In this document: piece after piece, positions 25,879 through 32,890 of the stretch
Layout of the letters: every line of letters starts with the position of its first letter
Position numbering within the stretch: the first letter of the stretch is position 1
NCBI GenBank assembly: GCA_019240125.1
Contig: JAFAYW010000126.1
Span: 1 to 49,321 of the forward strand
Length of the DNA stretch: 49,321 bases
Source: Alphaproteobacteria bacterium
GTDB lineage: Bacteria > Pseudomonadota > Alphaproteobacteria > ATCC43930 > CGMCC-115725
Direction: 5' to 3'
The notes under the pieces: generated by a model
Seen by the model: only the letters and a program-made list of their open reading frames with translations
Databases searched by the model: none
Told to the model about the DNA's origin: nothing
Translations under genes and position numbers: made by a program

Positions 25879-25886
25879 AATACTAC

Positions 25887-26010
25887 TTCACCACAGAGGC
25901 ACCGAGAGACAGGGAGGATTTGTCGTTTCGCATCCACAGCCACGCCCCGCTCGTATGACCTGACAGGCGAGCGGCGCAACCGACAGAAATCTCGGTGTCT
26001 GTGTGGTGAA
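25887..26010. repeat. Palindromic dispersed element with CACCACAGAGGCAC-type arms
   Basis: Arms TTCACCACAGAGGCACCGAGA-like at 25887-25907 and 25990-26010 are 21 bp with two mismatches and enclose 82 bp. The right arm ends exactly at the stop codon of the LLM gene (26011). Arms of this CACAGAGGCAC type are recalled as common dispersed repeats in several bacterial phyla. It could act as a transcript 3'-end hairpin for the LLM gene. Confidence 0.75.
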
Positions 26011-26961
26011 TCAAACCTTTGCGAGCACCTCCTCACGGAAGCGGCGCATATTGGCGATGACCGCTTCGGCGGTGTCGCCGCCGATGTTGAAATCGACCGC
26101 CCCGACCCCGAGTTCCTCAAGCGCCCGCAAATCGCCGATAATCGCCTCGTTGCTGCCCGAGCCAAGGCGGCGGTCGCCATTGTCGGCCTTGTCCGGAAGG
26201 GCCGCGCCGAGCTGTGTAAAGCGATAGGACAGCCCGACCTCCTTCGGGTCGCGCCCGGCGTCGCGTGTCAATTTACGCAGCCGTTCGACCGCCGTTTCGA
26301 AGCGCGGCAAGGTGTCGAGGCGCATCTTCGGATTGGTCCCGATCGGGTACCAGGCATCGCCAAGTTTCGCGGTGCGGCGCAGGGCCGGGCCGCTTTCGCC
26401 GCCAACCCAAATCGGCAACCGCTTCTGCACCGAGCGAGGCTCGAAGAAGATGTTGGAGAACTCGGCGTATTTGCCGCTATAGCGGGGGTTGTCGTTGCGC
26501 CACATCTCACGGACCACGGCGATCGTCTCGTCGGTTACGGCGCCGCGCTCCTCAAACGGCTCGGTGCCGATGGCCTCGAATTCCTCGCGGCACCAGCCGA
26601 CCCCGATCCCCCAGGTGATCCGCCCCTCAGACAGGAAATCGATTGTCGCCAGCGTCTTCGCGGTCAGGACCGGAGGGCGATGCGGTACCACCGTCACTGA
26701 GGTGACGATACGCAATTTCGAGGTCTTGGCCGCAACAAAGGTCACCGCCGTCATCTGCTCGTGCCGGTCGCCGCCGGCTCGGCCAGGGAATTCCCCGGTA
26801 TCGGAATACGGGTACTTTGCCTCGAGCTCGCGCGGGATCACCACGTGATCGGAAACCGTGCAGTAATCATAGCCGATCGCCTCACCATCGCTGACGATGC
26901 GGGCGAGGTCGCGCGGTCCACAGAGCGGCCCGCTGACGGGGGCGCCAAAGCCGAATTGCAT
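26011..26961 (-). CDS. LLM class F420-dependent oxidoreductase (TIGR03619-like)
   Basis: A 316-residue luciferase-like monooxygenase-fold enzyme. It starts MQFGFGAPVSGPLC with GGGAGGGAAAG just upstream of ATG 26961, and shows VSDHVVIP, SVTVVPHRPPVLTAKTLATID, LSEGRITWGIGVGWCREEFEAIG and PIWVGGESGPALRRTAKLGD, typical of the F420-using LLM subgroup. Substrate unknown: members act on small organics, antibiotics intermediates or xenobiotics. Its presence beside cofDE and the fgd-like gene supports F420 rather than FMN as cofactor. A longer start at 27087 was rejected because the extra 42 residues have no family resemblance. Confidence 0.88.
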   Translation of the reverse strand: MQFGFGAPVSGPLCGPRDLARIVSDGEAIGYDYCTVSDHVVIPRELEAKYPYSDTGEFPGRAGGDRHEQMTAVTFVAAKTSKLRIVTSVTVVPHRPPVLTAKTLATIDFLSEGRITWGIGVGWCREEFEAIGTEPFEERGAVTDETIAVVREMWRNDNPRYSGKYAEFSNIFFEPRSVQKRLPIWVGGESGPALRRTAKLGDAWYPIGTNPKMRLDTLPRFETAVERLRKLTRDAGRDPKEVGLSYRFTQLGAALPDKADNGDRRLGSGSNEAIIGDLRALEELGVGAVDFNIGGDTAEAVIANMRRFREEVLAKV

Positions 26962-27147
26962 CTTTCCCTCCCGCGACACATGCTTTCGCAGGCAGCCTAA
27001 CAGGAAGCCACTGGTTTGGCTCGCCGGAAAGGCGCGATTGGTGCTGCGACCCGGGCATACCGCCGGTGAGTTGGATCGCCCTGCCATTCCGCGATATCAT
27101 GCGACGGCACGGCATTTGTATGCCATGGCAATGACGGGGGCGATGAG

Positions 27148-27435
27148 ATGCAGTTCGAGGCCTTCAAATCATCGGTAAGCGGCGCGGCGCCGCCGCATGG
27201 GATCAGCCTGCCGTTGCAGGCGCTGTGGTGGCAGGCCAAGGGCGATTGGCACCAGGCGCATCGCTGCTGCCAGGATTCACATGACGAGGGCGGTGCGTGG
27301 GCACATGCCTATCTGCACCGCGTCGAAGGCGATCAGCGCAACGCGGGCGGCTGGTATCAGCGTGCCGGCAAGACGCCGTCAACGGCGACGCTCGACCAGG
27401 AATGGGACGAAATCGCCAAGGCTTTACTTGGCTGA
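27148..27435 (+). CDS. Conserved small protein, tetratricopeptide-like (LWWxAKGDW ... WYxRAGK)
   Basis: A 95-residue protein with LPLQALWWQAKGDWHQAHRC, GAWAHAYLHRVEGDQRNAGGWYQRAG and a C-terminal LDQEWDEIAKALLG. I recall this pattern from small conserved proteins of unknown function in many proteobacteria. The two aromatic-rich helical hairpins resemble a pair of TPR-like units. It starts 186 bp from the divergent LLM gene and precedes the acetamidase by 26 bp, so the two are probably co-transcribed. No catalytic motif is seen. Confidence 0.8.
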   Translation: MQFEAFKSSVSGAAPPHGISLPLQALWWQAKGDWHQAHRCCQDSHDEGGAWAHAYLHRVEGDQRNAGGWYQRAGKTPSTATLDQEWDEIAKALLG

Positions 27436-27461
27436 CTGTTGCACAAGCGGGAGAAGCAAGG

Positions 27462-28409
27462 ATGTCGCAGCACTACACCGTTCCATGCGCTCCCCATAAT
27501 TGTCATTGGGGTTTTTTCGATGCCGGGCTGAAGCCGGTCGCCACGATCGCGTCGGGCGATACCGTATCAATCGACTGCGTGTCCGGCGGCCGCGACGTAT
27601 TGCCGGACGATCCGCAATTCGAGATCCTCGACGACCATCGCGCGATCCACGGCGCGATCACGCCGCGGCTCGGCGCGCATATCCTGACGGGGCCGGTTGC
27701 GGTCGAAGGCGCAATGCCCGGCGACGTTCTGCAGATCGATATCCTGTCGATCAACTGCCGGCAGAACTGGGGCTACACCCGCATCCGACCCCTGGCCGGT
27801 ACGCTCCCCGAGGATTTCCCGATGCACAAGACGTGGCACAGCGGCATCGACAAACAGCGCAATGTCGCCGTCTTGCCGTGGGGGCTGGAGATCGATCTGG
27901 CGCCGTTTTTTGGCGTGATGGGCGTGGCGCCGCCGCCGGTTTACGGCGCCTGCACCTCGATCGTGCCGCGCGAGTTCGGCGGCAATATGGATTTGAAGGA
28001 GCTGGTCGCCGGCACTACGCTGTTCCTTCCGGTATGGACCGAGGGAGCGCTGTTCTCGTGCGGCGACGGGCATGGGGTTCAGGGCGATGGCGAAGTGTGC
28101 ATCACCGCGCTGGAAACCGCGCTGTCGGGCACCTTCCGCCTCACCGTGCGCAAGGACTTGAAGTTCACTCTGCCGCGCGCCGAAACGCCGACGCATCACA
28201 TCACGATGGGCTTTGACGAAGACCTGGATGATGCCGCCAAGACTTGCCTGCGCGCGATGATCGAACTGATCAGCGAGCGCCTCGAGCTGCCACCCGAGGA
28301 TGCGTACATGTTCGCGAGTCTGGCAGTGGATCTCCGGGTGACCCAGCTGGTCGATGGCAACAAGGGCATCCACGCGATGCTGCCAAAACGGTTCACCCCA
28401 ACGGCATAG
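27462..28409 (+). CDS. Acetamidase/formamidase family protein
   Basis: A 315-residue member of the FmdA/AmdA family, zinc amidases that hydrolyse formamide or acetamide to ammonia and the acid. It shows PHNCHWGFFDAGLKPVATIASGD, VSGGRDVLP, TGPVAVEGAMPGDVLQIDI, GGNMDLKELVAGTTLFLPVW, SCGDGHGVQGDGEVCITALE and ASLAVDLRVTQLVDGNKGIHAML. ATG 27462 has GAGAAG upstream; the longer frame to 27297 overlaps the preceding gene. The exact amide is unknown. It is convergent with the TPP enzyme gene ending at 28456. Confidence 0.92.
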   Translation: MSQHYTVPCAPHNCHWGFFDAGLKPVATIASGDTVSIDCVSGGRDVLPDDPQFEILDDHRAIHGAITPRLGAHILTGPVAVEGAMPGDVLQIDILSINCRQNWGYTRIRPLAGTLPEDFPMHKTWHSGIDKQRNVAVLPWGLEIDLAPFFGVMGVAPPPVYGACTSIVPREFGGNMDLKELVAGTTLFLPVWTEGALFSCGDGHGVQGDGEVCITALETALSGTFRLTVRKDLKFTLPRAETPTHHITMGFDEDLDDAAKTCLRAMIELISERLELPPEDAYMFASLAVDLRVTQLVDGNKGIHAMLPKRFTPTA

Positions 28410-28455
28410 GCCATCGCGGCCGACACTCCCTCGCTCCCATCACGGGGGCAACTGG

Positions 28456-29085
28456 TCAGCTCGCGCCCAGCAACGCGGTGCGGAACCGGGTGCGGCAGGA
28501 ACCCGGGTCGAAATTGCGCTTGTAGGGCGGCGGCTCGTCCGGCTTTACCTTGAGCAGCAGGAAAGCGGAGCCGTTGCCCTCGCGCAGAAAGCGCGCGCCG
28601 TCGGAGAGTTCGCTCTCGGTCGCGATGGTCCGCGTGCGCTTGATGCCGGAGCCGGTCGCGATCTTGTCCAGATCGACACCGAGGCTGGTGTGGCTCTTCT
28701 GATAGCCCGTCTCGCCGTAATGCCCGTTATCGACGCAAAGCACCGAGAGGTTGGCCGGGTTCATGATGGCGATCGTCGCCAGCGAGCCGAGATTCATCAG
28801 CAACTCGCCGTCGCCGGTCGCCACAATAACCCGCTTGTCGGGCCGCGCCAGGGCGAGGCCGAGCCCGATCATGCAGGCGCCGCCCATCGCGCCCGCCATC
28901 GTGTAGATATGCGCGCCGTCGCCGGTCAGCGCGGCGATATCGCGCGCGGTACCGGCAAGGCCGGTGACGAACAGGAAATCCTGGTGCCGGCCGATCAGGG
29001 CGGGCACCGCGTCGCGGCGGTCGAGAATGAAGCCGGCAGCTATTGCCGCCGCCATGTCGACCCCGTGCGGGTAAGATTGTGCCAT
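28456..29085 (-). CDS. TPP-dependent decarboxylase, beta (TPP-binding) subunit, sulfopyruvate/phosphonopyruvate type
   Basis: A 209-residue C-terminal-type TPP domain with the metal/TPP motif GDGELLMNLG ... CVDNGHYGETG. The protein contains AMGGACMIGLGLALARPDKRV before it, as in ComE and phosphonopyruvate decarboxylases. It ends 11 bp downstream of the companion alpha gene and needs it for the active site. Likely reaction: decarboxylation of a 3-substituted pyruvate (sulfopyruvate or phosphonopyruvate) to the aldehyde. Start ATG 29085 (MAQSYPHGVDMAAAIA) is chosen over a long upstream frame that overlaps the alpha gene. No Xsc or phosphonate genes are nearby, so the substrate is open. Confidence 0.85.
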   Translation of the reverse strand: MAQSYPHGVDMAAAIAAGFILDRRDAVPALIGRHQDFLFVTGLAGTARDIAALTGDGAHIYTMAGAMGGACMIGLGLALARPDKRVIVATGDGELLMNLGSLATIAIMNPANLSVLCVDNGHYGETGYQKSHTSLGVDLDKIATGSGIKRTRTIATESELSDGARFLREGNGSAFLLLKVKPDEPPPYKRNFDPGSCRTRFRTALLGAS

Positions 29086-29096
29086 CGCTGAATTCC

Positions 29097-29615
29097 TCAA
29101 AATGCCTTGGCGCCAAGCAGCTTCTGGGTCAGTAACACGGCGACCGCGTTGATGCCCTGAAAGCTCATCGTGAGCGCCGCGCTGACCGTCGGGATCACCT
29201 CGTCCCGGTGCTCGACGCGCATGCAGATGACGCCCATCGCCTTCAACACCGGCTCGACGGCCTGCCCCATCGGGAATTGCCAAGGATTTCCCTCGCCAAA
29301 ATCGCCGCGCATGCTGAGCAATGTCAGGAACGGGAAATGCCCGCCCTTGATCAGCGACAGCATGTTGATGCAGTTGCCGGCGCCGCTCGATTGCATCAGC
29401 AAGACGCCCCGCGCGCCGCCGAGATCGGCGCCCGCCATCAGCGCGACGCCTTCCTCCTCGGTCGTCAACGGAATCGACAACGCTCCGGGGTCCGCGAGCG
29501 ATCGATCGATCAGGATGCGGTGCCCGGCATCGGGCACATAGGCGAATTGCGTGATGTTGTGGCGGCGCAGCAGGTCATACAGCTCGTCCTGCCAGCGCAT
29601 TGGCGCATCGGACAT
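29097..29615 (-). CDS. TPP-dependent decarboxylase, alpha (PYR domain) subunit
   Basis: A 172-residue N-terminal-type TPP domain similar to ComD. It carries the glutamate that activates TPP in LTTEEEGVALMAGADLGG, and QSSGAGNCINMLSLI and LTLLSMRGDFGEGNPWQFPMG, typical of sulfopyruvate/phosphonopyruvate decarboxylase alpha chains. GGAGAC lies ahead of ATG 29615; the frame further upstream to 30164 is antisense to the MFS gene and was rejected. It is the first gene of a two-gene operon with the beta subunit. Confidence 0.85.
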   Translation of the reverse strand: MSDAPMRWQDELYDLLRRHNITQFAYVPDAGHRILIDRSLADPGALSIPLTTEEEGVALMAGADLGGARGVLLMQSSGAGNCINMLSLIKGGHFPFLTLLSMRGDFGEGNPWQFPMGQAVEPVLKAMGVICMRVEHRDEVIPTVSAALTMSFQGINAVAVLLTQKLLGAKAF

Positions 29616-29783
29616 CGGGTCCGTCTCCTGAGAAAAATGTTGTGGCAAACTCGCGCCGCGGCGCGTCCAGCGCAACCCCGGATTTCCTGATGCGTTACAG
29701 ATCAGCAGGCGGGTCCCGCCCGCTCGGCGGCGGCGGTCTACGCTTTGCAGTCCGCACCTTGCAGTAGGCGAGTTTGAAGCGCG

Positions 29784-31382
29784 ATGACCAGTACGACAGC
29801 CATTATGCCGACATTCACTCAGCGCGAGATTGTCTCGATTGTGCTGGGGCTGGTCCTGGCGATCTTCCTCTCCGGCCTTGACCAGACGATCATCGCGACC
29901 TCGCTGTCGACGATGGCACGCGATCTCAATGGCTGGGCGACGATGTCGTGGGTCGTGTCGGCCTATCTCGTCGCCTCGACAGTGACAACACCGATCTACG
30001 GCCGGCTCAGCGACATCTTTGGCCGCCGTAAGATATTGCTGATTTCGATAGGGCTGTTTGTCGGCGCCTCGGTGTTGTGTGCGCTGAGCCAGACCATGCT
30101 GCAGCTGATCGTTGCCCGGACATTGCAGGGGGTTGGCGGCGGCGGCCTGCGATCGGTCTCGCAAGCCGCGGTTGCGGATATCATCTCGCCGCGCGAACGC
30201 GGCAAATATCAGGGCTATTTCGCAACCGTGATGGCCGTTGCGAATGTCGCCGGGCCGGTGCTTGGCGGCGTGTTCGCCAAAGACCTATCCTGGCACTGGA
30301 TTTTCTGGATCAACATCCCGCTCGGCTTTCTCGCCATGTTTTTGTGCGATCGTAACCTGCGGCGGCTGCCGTTGCCGCGGCGCCGGCCACGCATCGACTG
30401 GATCGGGGCCGTGCTTATCATCGCCGCGGCGACGCCGTTACTGCTCGGTATGTCGCGGGTCGAGGCTGCGGGTTCCTGGCTGCGGGCCGATGTATTGATC
30501 CCGATCGTGGTTGGCCTCGTTTTCATGGCGATATTGCTGGCCTGGGAGCGCACGACGCGCGATGCGATGATCCCGCTGCGCCTGTTCGGCAACAGCATCT
30601 TCAGCGTCTGCAGCCTTATCACCTTTACGATGTCGATGGTGATGATCGGGCTGATCATTCTGGTGCCGCTGGCGTTCGAGCTGGTAGGCGGATTGTCGCC
30701 AGACGATGCGGGGGTGCGGCTGATCCCGATGACCGGTGGCACGGTCATGGGCGCATTTTTCACCGGCCAGCTGATCACCCGCACAGGGAGCTATCGCATT
30801 TTCCCGATTATTGGCGCCGGGACGATGACGGTCATGTGCATCGCGCTCGCCTGGTTCGGGCTTGGCCATTCGCTGGTCCTTGACACGCTATTGACCCTGC
30901 TGTTGGGGATTTCCTTTGGCTTCCAGCTGCCCTCAATGGTGGTGCCGGCACAGAATGCACTGGATTTCGCGGATACGGGCATCGGGTTGGCGACGATCAT
31001 GTTCTTTCGCCTGATCGGGGGCGCGTTTGGCGTGGCGTTGCTGACCGCGGTGCTGATGGCCGAACTCAACGTGACGGCATTGGCGACGCCGGGTCACGAG
31101 GCACTGGGGCCGGAGCCCGGATTGGCGCTGCTGCATCTGGAGCTCGCTGGTACGGCGCCCGCGGCGCTCCTGGCACAACTCGGCGGTGCGATGCGCACCG
31201 CTTTTGCGCATGTCTTCCTCTATGCCGGGATTATCGCCGGCATCACCTTTGCCGGTGCCCTCTTCCTCAAGGAAGTCCCACTGCGCGGCGGAGCGGCGCC
31301 GGCTACGTCGCCGCCGGTCGAGCCTAACCCGGTAGCCGCGGCGAGCGACGCTCGATCAGCCACAGCATCAAGGCCAAGCTGA
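29784..31382 (+). CDS. MFS drug-resistance transporter, DHA2 (EmrB/QacA) family, 14 TM
   Basis: A 532-residue proton-driven efflux pump. Fourteen hydrophobic segments fit the DHA2 family. Motif D1 (LSGLDQTIIATSLSTMARDL), motif A (GRLSDIFGRRKIL) and motif C (VAGPVLGGVFA) are clear. The C-terminal Pro/Ala tail after residue 500 is hydrophilic. Substrate unknown. Divergent from the TPP enzyme operon by 168 bp, and its last 59 bp overlap the 3' end of the convergent GT87 gene. Confidence 0.93.
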   Translation: MTSTTAIMPTFTQREIVSIVLGLVLAIFLSGLDQTIIATSLSTMARDLNGWATMSWVVSAYLVASTVTTPIYGRLSDIFGRRKILLISIGLFVGASVLCALSQTMLQLIVARTLQGVGGGGLRSVSQAAVADIISPRERGKYQGYFATVMAVANVAGPVLGGVFAKDLSWHWIFWINIPLGFLAMFLCDRNLRRLPLPRRRPRIDWIGAVLIIAAATPLLLGMSRVEAAGSWLRADVLIPIVVGLVFMAILLAWERTTRDAMIPLRLFGNSIFSVCSLITFTMSMVMIGLIILVPLAFELVGGLSPDDAGVRLIPMTGGTVMGAFFTGQLITRTGSYRIFPIIGAGTMTVMCIALAWFGLGHSLVLDTLLTLLLGISFGFQLPSMVVPAQNALDFADTGIGLATIMFFRLIGGAFGVALLTAVLMAELNVTALATPGHEALGPEPGLALLHLELAGTAPAALLAQLGGAMRTAFAHVFLYAGIIAGITFAGALFLKEVPLRGGAAPATSPPVEPNPVAAASDARSATASRPS

Positions 31383-32580
31383 TCGGTGCCAGGGGCATCG
31401 CTCCCGTGCCCGGGACAAGCGCGATCGGTGCCACCAGGAGCAGCACCATGATCAACACCTCGCTTGTGGCGAAAGGGGGGGCATTGGTATCGGCGGCCTC
31501 CGCAACGGTCCACAGCACCGCTGCCGCCACGGCCGGCATGTCGTAGACGAAGGCATGGGGAACAGCGAGGAAAGTGGCGATTATCAGACCCGCCGCCGCC
31601 AGCCGCGTCACTCCTCGCCGGAACAGGCGCCAGGTCACGCAGACCACGACAAGCGTCGCCGCCAGCTGAACCGACATTGCCACGGTGCTATCGGTGCCCG
31701 CTTGCATCAGCGCCGGGTAGATCGTCGGCATGAAATGCCGCAGCAGGTCGCTCTCCGCCTCGAACTGGGCCGCATAGCGCGGCAGTGCCGCGAACCATGC
31801 CGGCCAGATGTCGAGCCCGAATGCCGCGGTGCTGGCGATGCCGAGGACCGCGATCGTGAACGCAACGGATGCAAGGCACCGCCAGCTTTGCGCCGATAGG
31901 AGAGCCAGGGGCAGGAGCACCCCCATCTGCGGCTTGTAGCTCAGCAACCCGAAGAAGCAGCCCGCCAGAACCGGGCGGCATTGCGCGAGCCGTAACCCGC
32001 CGACCAATAGAGCCCCGGCGAGACAGCCAAGCTGCCCGGCGACCAGCGTGATCGCGGTGACGGGTGCAAGCAGGGCGCCCAGCACCACCGGCATGCGCCA
32101 GCCTGGCCCGGCGACGGCCCAGACGAACAGCGCCAGCGACCCGCCCATCGCGATGCTGTATGCGGGGAGGGGTGGCAGCCAGGCGAGCGGCCATAGCAGC
32201 AGCAGCAGGCTGGGCGGGTAGGGGAAGGGATAGGTTCCCTGCGGATCCATACCGAGCGCAACCTGCCCGGCGTGCAAGGCTGCGGGATCGTAGACGCTCG
32301 CGGCGGCATGAGTCGCGGCGAAACGGCCCGTGCTCCACAGCGCAAAGAAATCTCCGAGATCGCCGCCTCGCAGCCGACCAATCTGCACCGTCGCGAAGCT
32401 GCAATCGTACAGCGCGACCAGCAGCAGCAAGGCAGCGGCCAGCAGACGGAACTTGCCGTCGCCTGGCCGCCAGCACATTGCGGTCTGACGCGGCTTTTGC
32501 GGGCTCGCTGTCGTATCATCCGATGCGACGGCCTGCTTGTGCGGCCGTGCGGTGCTAGACTTCGCGTCGCGGCTGTTCAT
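31324..32580 (-). CDS. GT87-type (DUF2029) polyprenol-sugar mannosyltransferase-like membrane protein
   Basis: A 418-residue polytopic membrane protein with about ten hydrophobic segments. After the first (LLAAALLLLVALY) comes the first periplasmic loop with GDLGDFFALWSTGRF and SVYDPAAL, where the catalytic Asp of GT-C enzymes would sit, and then TYPFPYPPSLLLLLWPLAWLP, characteristic of DUF2029/GT87. Such enzymes use lipid-linked mannose to decorate envelope lipids or glycans. ATG 32580 lies 20 bp from the divergent selW start; an ATG at 32478 (MCWRPGDGKF) would leave room for a promoter and only trims a hydrophilic 34-residue N-terminus. The 3' end overlaps the MFS gene by 59 bp. Confidence 0.85.
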   Translation of the reverse strand: MNSRDAKSSTARPHKQAVASDDTTASPQKPRQTAMCWRPGDGKFRLLAAALLLLVALYDCSFATVQIGRLRGGDLGDFFALWSTGRFAATHAAASVYDPAALHAGQVALGMDPQGTYPFPYPPSLLLLLWPLAWLPPLPAYSIAMGGSLALFVWAVAGPGWRMPVVLGALLAPVTAITLVAGQLGCLAGALLVGGLRLAQCRPVLAGCFFGLLSYKPQMGVLLPLALLSAQSWRCLASVAFTIAVLGIASTAAFGLDIWPAWFAALPRYAAQFEAESDLLRHFMPTIYPALMQAGTDSTVAMSVQLAATLVVVCVTWRLFRRGVTRLAAAGLIIATFLAVPHAFVYDMPAVAAAVLWTVAEAADTNAPPFATSEVLIMVLLLVAPIALVPGTGAMPLAPISLALMLWLIERRSPRLPG

Positions 32581-32600
32581 CGGCGCAACGGAGGATCGTC

Positions 32601-32819
32601 ATGAAAGTCAGGATAGAGTGGTGCAAGCCTTGAAACTATGAGCCGCGAGCTCTCCGTGCGAGAGCAATATTGGTCGAGCGCTACGGGGCCGAGGTTGAGC
32701 TGGTTCCCGGCGTGGCTGGCGTGTTTGACGTGACCGTGGACGGAAAGCTGGTCTATTCCAAAAAGCAGACTGGACGCTTCCCGACCGACGAGGAGATCGT
32801 GGCGCTCGGCGCCTCGTGA
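32601..32819 (+). CDS. SelW/SelT/SelH (Rdx) family selenoprotein with in-frame TGA (Sec11)
   Basis: A 72-residue selenoprotein. GGAGG (32590-32594) precedes ATG 32601 by 6 bp. Reading gives MKVRIEWCKP, then TGA at 32631-32633, then NYEPRALRARAILVERYG, EVELVPGVAGVFDVTVDG, KLVYSKKQTGRFPTDEEIV and a final TGA 32817-32819. The TGA falls exactly at the second active-site position of a CxxU motif (Cys8, Sec11) followed by NYxPRA, the classical layout of the thioredoxin-like Rdx family, and everything after it is family-typical (VPGxxGxFDVxVDG, SKxxTGRFP). A hairpin fit for a bacterial SECIS follows. Expected role: a small cytosolic thiol/selenol redox protein; partner unknown. A standard gene caller would miss it. 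selA, selB, selC and selD must lie elsewhere. Confidence 0.92.
32642..32674 (+). promoter_or_regulatory. Predicted bacterial SECIS hairpin of the selenoprotein mRNA
   Basis: The apical stem GCTCTC (32649-32654) pairs perfectly with GAGAGC (32660-32665) around the loop CGTGC. A short lower pairing GCC (32642-32644) with GGT (32672-32674) closes an internal loop. The apical loop begins 21 bases after the Sec TGA and has G at its second position, within the recalled limits for bacterial SECIS elements read by SelB. It lies inside the coding frame, as required in bacteria. Confidence 0.75.
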
Positions 32820-32823
32820 TCTG

Positions 32824-32864
32824 ACGGCCGGCCGGGTCATCCAATGCCCTGGCCGGCCGTTCTT
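32824..32864. terminator. Strong bidirectional terminator between selenoprotein gene and wecB
   Basis: ACGGCCGGCC (32824-32833) and GGCCGGCCGT (32851-32860) form a perfect 10-bp stem, extended by GGG/CCC after a one-base bulge, and followed by TCTT. It starts 5 bp after the selenoprotein's final stop and 27 bp before the convergent wecB stop, which supports TGA 32817 as the true end of the gene. Confidence 0.75.
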
Positions 32865-32890
32865 CCGAACCGTTGGCGGCTCTGATGCAG

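Noticed and set aside
29616..30164. 183-residue upstream extension of the TPP alpha subunit
   Set aside because: Antisense to the MFS gene and without any family resemblance; ATG 29615 has a ribosome binding site.
32631..32633. TGA read as a true stop, making 32601-32633 a 10-codon ORF or the gene a pseudogene
   Set aside because: The downstream frame is open, conserved and ends at a terminator; the codon sits at the Sec position of CxxU and a SECIS-like hairpin follows.
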